DNA from: Ooceraea biroi
Lineage: Eukaryota > Arthropoda > Insecta > Hymenoptera > Formicidae
Direction: 5' to 3'
Length of the DNA stretch: 64,000 nucleotides
Assembly (NCBI RefSeq): GCF_003672135.1
Contig: NC_039514.1
Coordinates: 4,278,001-4,342,000, forward strand
Shown here: positions 59,083-64,000 of the stretch, in pieces
How the letters are laid out: the number at the start of each line of letters is the position of its first letter
Position numbering within the stretch: position 1 is the stretch's first letter
Program-made: the position numbers and the translations under genes
The notes under the pieces: generated by a model
What the model was told of the DNA's origin: nothing
The model's database searches: none
The model's input: the letters and a program-made list of their open reading frames with translations, nothing else

Positions 59083-61014
59083 CGAGAATATCAAGGTAGA
59101 GGTATACAACATTTCCATTTACTAATTTGGATTAAAGATGCACCGATTTTCGGTGAATCTTCTATTCAAGAAGTGTCTGAATTTATTTCAAAATACATAA
59201 GCTGCAAACTGCCAGATAAAAATATTTTGCCATTATTGTACAGATGCGTTGATACGCATCAACGACACAAACATAATGATTATTGTCTACGTTCTAAAAA
59301 AGTAGGACGTAAAGTTGTTCGTAGGTGTCGGTTTGGATTTCCTCGTCCCGTTACTGAAACAGTAAATATGAGAGATGTGCCAACTGCAATAGCAGGTAGA
59401 AAACAATTAAAACATAAAAGCAAATTGTACGATCTTCCTCGAAAAAATAATGAAGTCGATATTAATGATTATAATCCTGCTACTCTTACTGCATGGGAAG
59501 GAAATATGGATATACAATTTATTGGTAAAAAATCGACATTGCTCACTTGGTACGTTACCAAATATTTGAATAAAACAGCGAAAAGTGAGTTATCTGATTT
59601 TGATCTTGCCAATTGTAAGAATAATAAAAATAAATCATTGGCAAGTGTTCTATGGAATTTTGGTTTACGATCCATAAGCAATAGAGAATGTGGAGCTCTT
59701 GAAGCTGCTGATACGTTGCTAGGTATTCCTTTATATGGGACTGATCGAAATACGACGATTAAATGGTTAGATGTTAATGTAATACGGCAGAGGAAATTAA
59801 AAAATCGTAAAGAAATTGAAGCTCTTGATGGTGAATCTACAGATATATTTCATCCATCTTTAGTAGATAATTATTATCTGAATAGACCGGAAGAATTAGA
59901 ATCTGTGTCTCTTTATGAATTCGCACAATGGTATGATATCACGACAATCGAACCGCGAAATAATATTATTGAATACTATAAAATAGATAATAGTCATTAC
60001 CTTAAACGGCGTCAACGTGGATGTCTTATTAATCATTATAAATATAATGTTAATAATCGACCGGAAGAATATTTCTTTTCATTACTGCTTATGTTTAAAC
60101 CATGGCGGAAATTAGAGGATCTTAGAGATAGTTGTGATACTTATGCGGAATCATTTCATAAAGTAAAACTGCATCTTACGGAGGCATTGCAATACCATGA
60201 AAAGCTAGAAGAATTAAAAAAAGCATTTGAAACTGCGCAAGAGTTAGTTCGGCAATTACTAGATGAAGAATTACAAAAAAACGTGTCTCAGGATGACCCT
60301 GACAATCCGATAGGCGTTCAAAATATAGAAGCTGGTGAAGCAATGCAAGATTTTAGAGATCTTGGTAATAAAATAGACGAGAAAATTAATGTGTCTCAAA
60401 TGATAGCACAATTAAATACGGATCAAAAAAGGACATTCGATAGAGTCATTGATACTATAAGGTCAGATAATTCGATATTACGATTGTATATTAGCGGAGA
60501 AGGTGGAACTGGAAAGAGTTTCTTAATTAAAACAATTAAGTGTTGGATAAAACAATATCTCAATAAAGATACCGCTATAGCGGCACCTACTGGCATAGCA
60601 GCATTTAATGTAGACGGTTTGACAGTTCATAGATTGCTTCAATTACCTGTTGAACATGGTCTTACTCCAAACTATAAACAATTGTCTGATCATGTGTTAA
60701 AAGTTTTACGAGCAGATCTCAAGGATGTTGTTCTTTTTGTGATTGATGAAGTGTCAATGATATCTAATTTGACTTTAATGTATATACATCTTCGATTGTC
60801 TGAAATATTTACTAATGATTGTGAAGACGGTTGGTTCGGTCGAAAGCACATTCTTTTATTTGGCGATCTGCTTCAATTACCTCCTGTACGTGAAGATCCT
60901 ATTTTTGTACGATTACCAAATGACAAAATTAATAAATGTGTGGGTTCTTTAACTGCTGTTAATTTATGGACTACATTATTTGATTATGATAAGTTGACGA
61001 TCAATATGCGTTAG
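59083..61014 (+). CDS. Helitron Rep (HUH, two-Tyr) and PIF1 helicase, first part
   Basis: Frame open from 59083. RGIQHFHLLIW gives the HUH metal-binding pair (59110-59118); CRFGFPRPV follows. Counted from the GTG at 59173, the catalytic Tyr pair is WYVTKYLNK at residues 127 and 131. Then comes a PIF1-type SF1 helicase: Walker A GEGGTGKS 442-449, Walker B FVIDEVSM 522-529, LLFGDLLQLPP 561-571. Rep nicks and joins single strands; the helicase unwinds during rolling-circle movement. Ends at an in-frame TAG (61012-61014), after which homology continues in the same frame. Confidence 0.92.
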   Translation, partial: REYQGRGIQHFHLLIWIKDAPIFGESSIQEVSEFISKYISCKLPDKNILPLLYRCVDTHQRHKHNDYCLRSKKVGRKVVRRCRFGFPRPVTETVNMRDVPTAIAGRKQLKHKSKLYDLPRKNNEVDINDYNPATLTAWEGNMDIQFIGKKSTLLTWYVTKYLNKTAKSELSDFDLANCKNNKNKSLASVLWNFGLRSISNRECGALEAADTLLGIPLYGTDRNTTIKWLDVNVIRQRKLKNRKEIEALDGESTDIFHPSLVDNYYLNRPEELESVSLYEFAQWYDITTIEPRNNIIEYYKIDNSHYLKRRQRGCLINHYKYNVNNRPEEYFFSLLLMFKPWRKLEDLRDSCDTYAESFHKVKLHLTEALQYHEKLEELKKAFETAQELVRQLLDEELQKNVSQDDPDNPIGVQNIEAGEAMQDFRDLGNKIDEKINVSQMIAQLNTDQKRTFDRVIDTIRSDNSILRLYISGEGGTGKSFLIKTIKCWIKQYLNKDTAIAAPTGIAAFNVDGLTVHRLLQLPVEHGLTPNYKQLSDHVLKVLRADLKDVVLFVIDEVSMISNLTLMYIHLRLSEIFTNDCEDGWFGRKHILLFGDLLQLPPVREDPIFVRLPNDKINKCVGSLTAVNLWTTLFDYDKLTINMR

Positions 61015-62790
61015 CAAGGGGATGATTCTTATCGACAGTTGTTGTCAAGAATTCGTATTGGTTTAGTGACAAAGTCTGATTGCGAGATTCTTGAAAATCG
61101 AAAAATATCGTTTAAAGGTGATTCTTTTGAATCTAGATTAAACGAATTATGTAATTTTATTAATGATTTTCCGTTGGACATTGTTTGTTTATTGCCTACT
61201 CGTCATATGTGTGATGTTCTTAACGCTGCAATGTTAAACCGCATTGCTTCGAAAGAGATATTATTAATTGCCCAAGACACGATTGACTGTATACCATATG
61301 TGAGAAAGAAAGTATCAAAAGTATTATCGAATAATGATGATGATAATTCTAAAACTGCTGGACTTTCAAAAGAAATTGTAATTAAGATTGGAGCAAAAGT
61401 TATGATAAGGCGTAATATTGATGCTACCTTAGGTCTTGTGAATGGTACAATAGCTAAGGTGATTTCAGTTGTACAAGATACGTCTACCGATGATGTAGAA
61501 AAAGTAAAGCTTCTTTTACCATCAGGATTAGAATATTTAATTGAAAGAGTGAGCGTTAAATTTCAAGTGGTGGATAGAGCGTTTGTTACTAGAAAACAAT
61601 TTCCATTGTGTCTGAGTTATGGAATCACTATTCATAAAAGTCAAGGATTGAGCTTACAAAGTGTTATCATGGACATAGGCAACTCTATATTTAATTGTGG
61701 TCAAGTTTATGTTGCATTATCACGAGTAACGTCTCTAGAAGGGTTGCATTTAATTAACTATGATCCTTCGTCAGTAACAGTTGATGAAAACGCTATTAGG
61801 GAATATAATCGACTAAGAAATAAGTATAAACCAGAAGAAGAAATAATTACTGTTGCAAAAGAACGCTATCGCAAAGTGAAAGATGTTCAATGGGTATTGT
61901 CAAAAGTAATTGCTTCAATTCAAGAGAATTGTCAAAATCAAAATAAAAAATTACGGCAAAATGTTGCTTGGGTTTTACATAATTTACAAAATACAGACAA
62001 TGTTTCGTCTTATGCAAATGCAGCATTACAATGTCTAATGCATTTAAGTCCTATTAGAAAACAATTGGCGAAGTTTAATAAATCAGATGTTTTAAGAATG
62101 TTGATGCATCGATATGAAAATGGAATGTGCAATTTGAATACATATGCAGTACGGCAATATTTAGGAGAACCGTTTTCAATAAATGTAAAACGTGATGTGT
62201 TGGAGTTTCTTACAATCCTGTGCACTAAATATGATTGTATAAGACAACTGGTAGAGCATCAAGTAACTTCTACTAGTCGATGTAAATCTTGTGATTATAC
62301 AAAGGAATTTACTTGTAAGGATGTAGTTATTTCAATACCTATTAACAATTTGGGGAAAAAAAGCTATACTCTTAATGATTTATTAAATGTTACATTTTCA
62401 CATTGGTGTGAATCAGATGGGTCATGCGAACAGTGTACAGGAAATGATATTTTGTTGAAGAACGAATTAACAGTAACGAAAGATATAGTTATTATTCGTT
62501 TAGTATTATTTTCATCCCAAGATGATAAAATGGTGAAAGCAATATGTAAATTTAATATATGTACTATTCCTACAACTAAAGTTTTAATAGCTGGACAAAC
62601 GTATAAGCTTATAAATGCTATATTTCATAGTGGTTTATGTATTGAGGATGATCATTACATGAGTATATGTAGAGAAGGAATGTCTAGTAATTGGACTGAA
62701 GCTAATGATGCACAAATTAAAAAAAGACAATGGCCTAGAGGTGCTAAAGATATTTATATATTATTCTTACAAAAACTTGATAGTAAATAA
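61015..62790 (+). CDS. PIF1 helicase end fused to a USP/C19-like domain
   Basis: Same frame as the preceding ORF after the TAG. Counted from 61039 (583 residues): helicase motifs LLPTRHMCDVLN (51-62), GAKVMIRRNID (118-128), LSYGITIHKSQGLSLQ (192-207) and YVALSRVTSLEGLHL (224-238). A linker follows, then the USP-like domain from about residue 305: SSYANAALQCL (323-333), CKSC (415-418), CEQC (463-466), DHYMS with His539, NWTEANDA with Asp557, DIYILFLQK. The fusion is in one open frame. Confidence 0.9.
   Translation, partial: QGDDSYRQLLSRIRIGLVTKSDCEILENRKISFKGDSFESRLNELCNFINDFPLDIVCLLPTRHMCDVLNAAMLNRIASKEILLIAQDTIDCIPYVRKKVSKVLSNNDDDNSKTAGLSKEIVIKIGAKVMIRRNIDATLGLVNGTIAKVISVVQDTSTDDVEKVKLLLPSGLEYLIERVSVKFQVVDRAFVTRKQFPLCLSYGITIHKSQGLSLQSVIMDIGNSIFNCGQVYVALSRVTSLEGLHLINYDPSSVTVDENAIREYNRLRNKYKPEEEIITVAKERYRKVKDVQWVLSKVIASIQENCQNQNKKLRQNVAWVLHNLQNTDNVSSYANAALQCLMHLSPIRKQLAKFNKSDVLRMLMHRYENGMCNLNTYAVRQYLGEPFSINVKRDVLEFLTILCTKYDCIRQLVEHQVTSTSRCKSCDYTKEFTCKDVVISIPINNLGKKSYTLNDLLNVTFSHWCESDGSCEQCTGNDILLKNELTVTKDIVIIRLVLFSSQDDKMVKAICKFNICTIPTTKVLIAGQTYKLINAIFHSGLCIEDDHYMSICREGMSSNWTEANDAQIKKRQWPRGAKDIYILFLQKLDSK
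61950..62787 (+). other. USP/C19-like domain with Ser at the Cys position
   Basis: In active USPs the Cys box reads GNTCYMNA.LQCL. Here it reads NVSSYANAALQCL, aligned from LQCL backward, so the nucleophile position (codon 62008-62010, TCT) is Ser. The zinc-binding CxxC pairs, the His box (DHY) and the Asp (ND), and the closing YILF strand are kept. Such a domain could bind ubiquitin without cleaving it. The relic at 20218-20220 has TGT (Cys). Confidence 0.8.
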
Positions 62791-62801
62791 AGTATATATC
62801 A

Positions 62802-62914
62802 GCGCCCGTATATATACAAGGATCGCTTTGCGCCCGTATCTATACAAGGATACAAGGTCGCTTTGCGCCCATACAAGGTTGGTGAGAGTAAAAGAAGTGT
62901 TGCATAGTTGCAAA
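62802..62914 (+). repeat. Helitron direct repeat after the coding region
   Basis: Near-identical to 55572-55683, including TATACAAGGAT, CGCTTTGCGCCC and GTTGGTGAGAGTAAAAGAAG. Placed 15 bases after the USP stop. It could be a terminal direct repeat, or the start of another head-to-tail unit. Confidence 0.8.
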
Positions 62915-62945
62915 ATTATACTGTATAATAAATGTTATTAATGCC

Positions 62946-64000
62946 GTTAATAAAAAAAAATAAGATACTTCACACTACAAAATGTGTGAAATCACAACAA
63001 AATTACCTTTTTAAAAAAAGGTACAAAAAAGCGCCAGGTATACGCGCCCGAAGTTCTTTTAAAAAAGAACTCTACACGCCCGATATATTATAAACAAATG
63101 ATACTTCACATTACAAAATGTGTGAAATCACAACAAAATTACCTTTTTAAAAAAAGGTACAAAAAAAGCGCCAAGTATACGCGCCCGAAGTTCTTTCAAA
63201 AAAGAACTCTACGCGCCCGAAGTTCTTTCAAAAAAGAACTCTACAAAACTAATAATTGTATCTATATATAAATTTTTATTGTTTTCTTTCTTAACAATCA
63301 AAAAGGACCATCGTATTTTACAGATTGAAAATACGATGTGGGTGGTGGCGGGCCCTCTTAAAAAAATCTAATAATGATTTTACCAGTCCTAAAAAAGAAA
63401 TTATATCTCACAAAAATTACCTTTTTTAAAAAAAGGGAAAAAAGGCGCCAAGTACACGCGCCAGTCGCACCCAACCAAATAAAAATTAACCTATTTAAAA
63501 AATGTAAAAGTAACCAGGTAAAAATTAACTTATCTCGTATATAATAAATACCTATTTAAAGAATGTAAAATTAACCAAGTAAAAATTAACTTATCTCGTA
63601 TATAAATATGCTCGAAGAAACCAATGTGGTAGTTTCTTTAATTTTCAAAAAAGAACTCTACAAAACTAATATCTTTCAAACCCGAAGTTCTTTCAAAAAA
63701 GAACTCTACAAAACTAATGATATTAACAAATTGCGCCAACTACAATGGGTATTTATGCAAACCAGAAAATCTATTACTTTTTATTATTACTCTTTGGCCG
63801 ATATTAATTGTTGATTCTTATTTAAAACCATGTTAAGTACAAAAAAATTCTTTCAAAAAAGAACTCTACAAAACTAATGCTAATGCGGCTCTGTGATTGG
63901 TTTCAAACATCTTATGATTTTTTTTAAGACGGTCTTAAAGATTTTATTTGAAAAAAATAAACGATATAATAATATTAAGCAGATATTTTTATACGAATAA
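62946..64000 (+). repeat. Helitron 3' region with hairpin repeats
   Basis: Two tandem versions of a block with TTCACA(C/T)TACAAAATGTGTG, ACCTTTTTAAAAAAAGGT and GCGCCAAGTATACGCGCC, plus repeated AGTTCTTTCAAAAAAGAACT hairpins (63187 to 63870). The last part (63710-64000) matches 20425-20735. No gene is supported. Confidence 0.7.

Larger units (their letters stand above)
54901..64000 (+). mobile_element. Large Helitron, copy 2, with protease-like domains at both ends
   Basis: Coding order: Ulp1/C48-like region, Arg-rich linker, unknown region, DUF6570, Helitron_like_N, HUH Rep with two tyrosines, PIF1 helicase, USP/C19-like domain. A 110-bp direct repeat lies before and after the coding part. 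The 3' region from 62946 is shared with the relic at 20235, so it probably belongs to the element and may continue past the window. Termini (5' TC, 3' CTRR hairpin) were not resolved. Helitrons move by rolling-circle replication. Confidence 0.8.

Overview
This is repeat-rich, AT-rich insect chromosomal DNA. Short TTAGG-type runs, a purine-rich LINE ORF1 of a style I associate with Hymenoptera, Penelope, hAT, piggyBac, Ty3/gypsy, Tc1/mariner and Helitron elements, and an intron-bearing CIBAR1/FAM92-like gene make an ant or other hymenopteran my best guess (inference). No bacterial-type operons, rRNA or tRNA genes were seen.

Layout. 1-5479: a nested palindrome with a DD41D Tc1/mariner-type transposase on each arm, flanked by hairpin elements. 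5480-13400: AT-rich DNA with small palindromic MITEs, a decayed hAT transposase and an assembly gap. 13403-13812: one broken dynein heavy-chain exon. 14257-16900: a piggyBac-type MITE and a Penelope remnant (GIY-YIG domain plus hammerhead-like motif). 17115-19893: a 125-bp minisatellite split by a 1.9-kb LINE that carries ORF1 only, with a perfect 16-bp target-site duplication. 20071-21480: a Helitron relic and an inverted repeat. 22909-24515: LTR, tRNA-Pro primer site and gag of a Ty3/gypsy element. 26100-29831: second Penelope remnant, hAT BED finger, Ty3/gypsy RNase H/integrase, then a gap. 29932-47350: a CIBAR1-like gene present three times in alternating orientation (A minus, B plus, C minus), with a small unknown Pro/RGG gene downstream. 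47694-64000: two direct copies and one scrambled fragment of a large Helitron.

The best candidate for an unusual system is the Helitron at 54901-64000. Around the usual DUF6570, Helitron_like_N, HUH-Rep (two-tyrosine) and PIF1 helicase parts it carries an N-terminal Ulp1/C48-type protease region, and a C-terminal USP/C19-type domain is fused after the helicase. The USP domain keeps its zinc CxxC pairs and His/Asp boxes but has Ser at the catalytic Cys position. A relic at 20 kb has Cys there.

Caution: copies A of the CIBAR locus and 1 and 1b of the Helitron differ from their partners mostly by single-base insertions and deletions, which is the error pattern of unpolished long reads. Some palindromes and tandem copies, and many frameshifts, may therefore be assembly artefacts.
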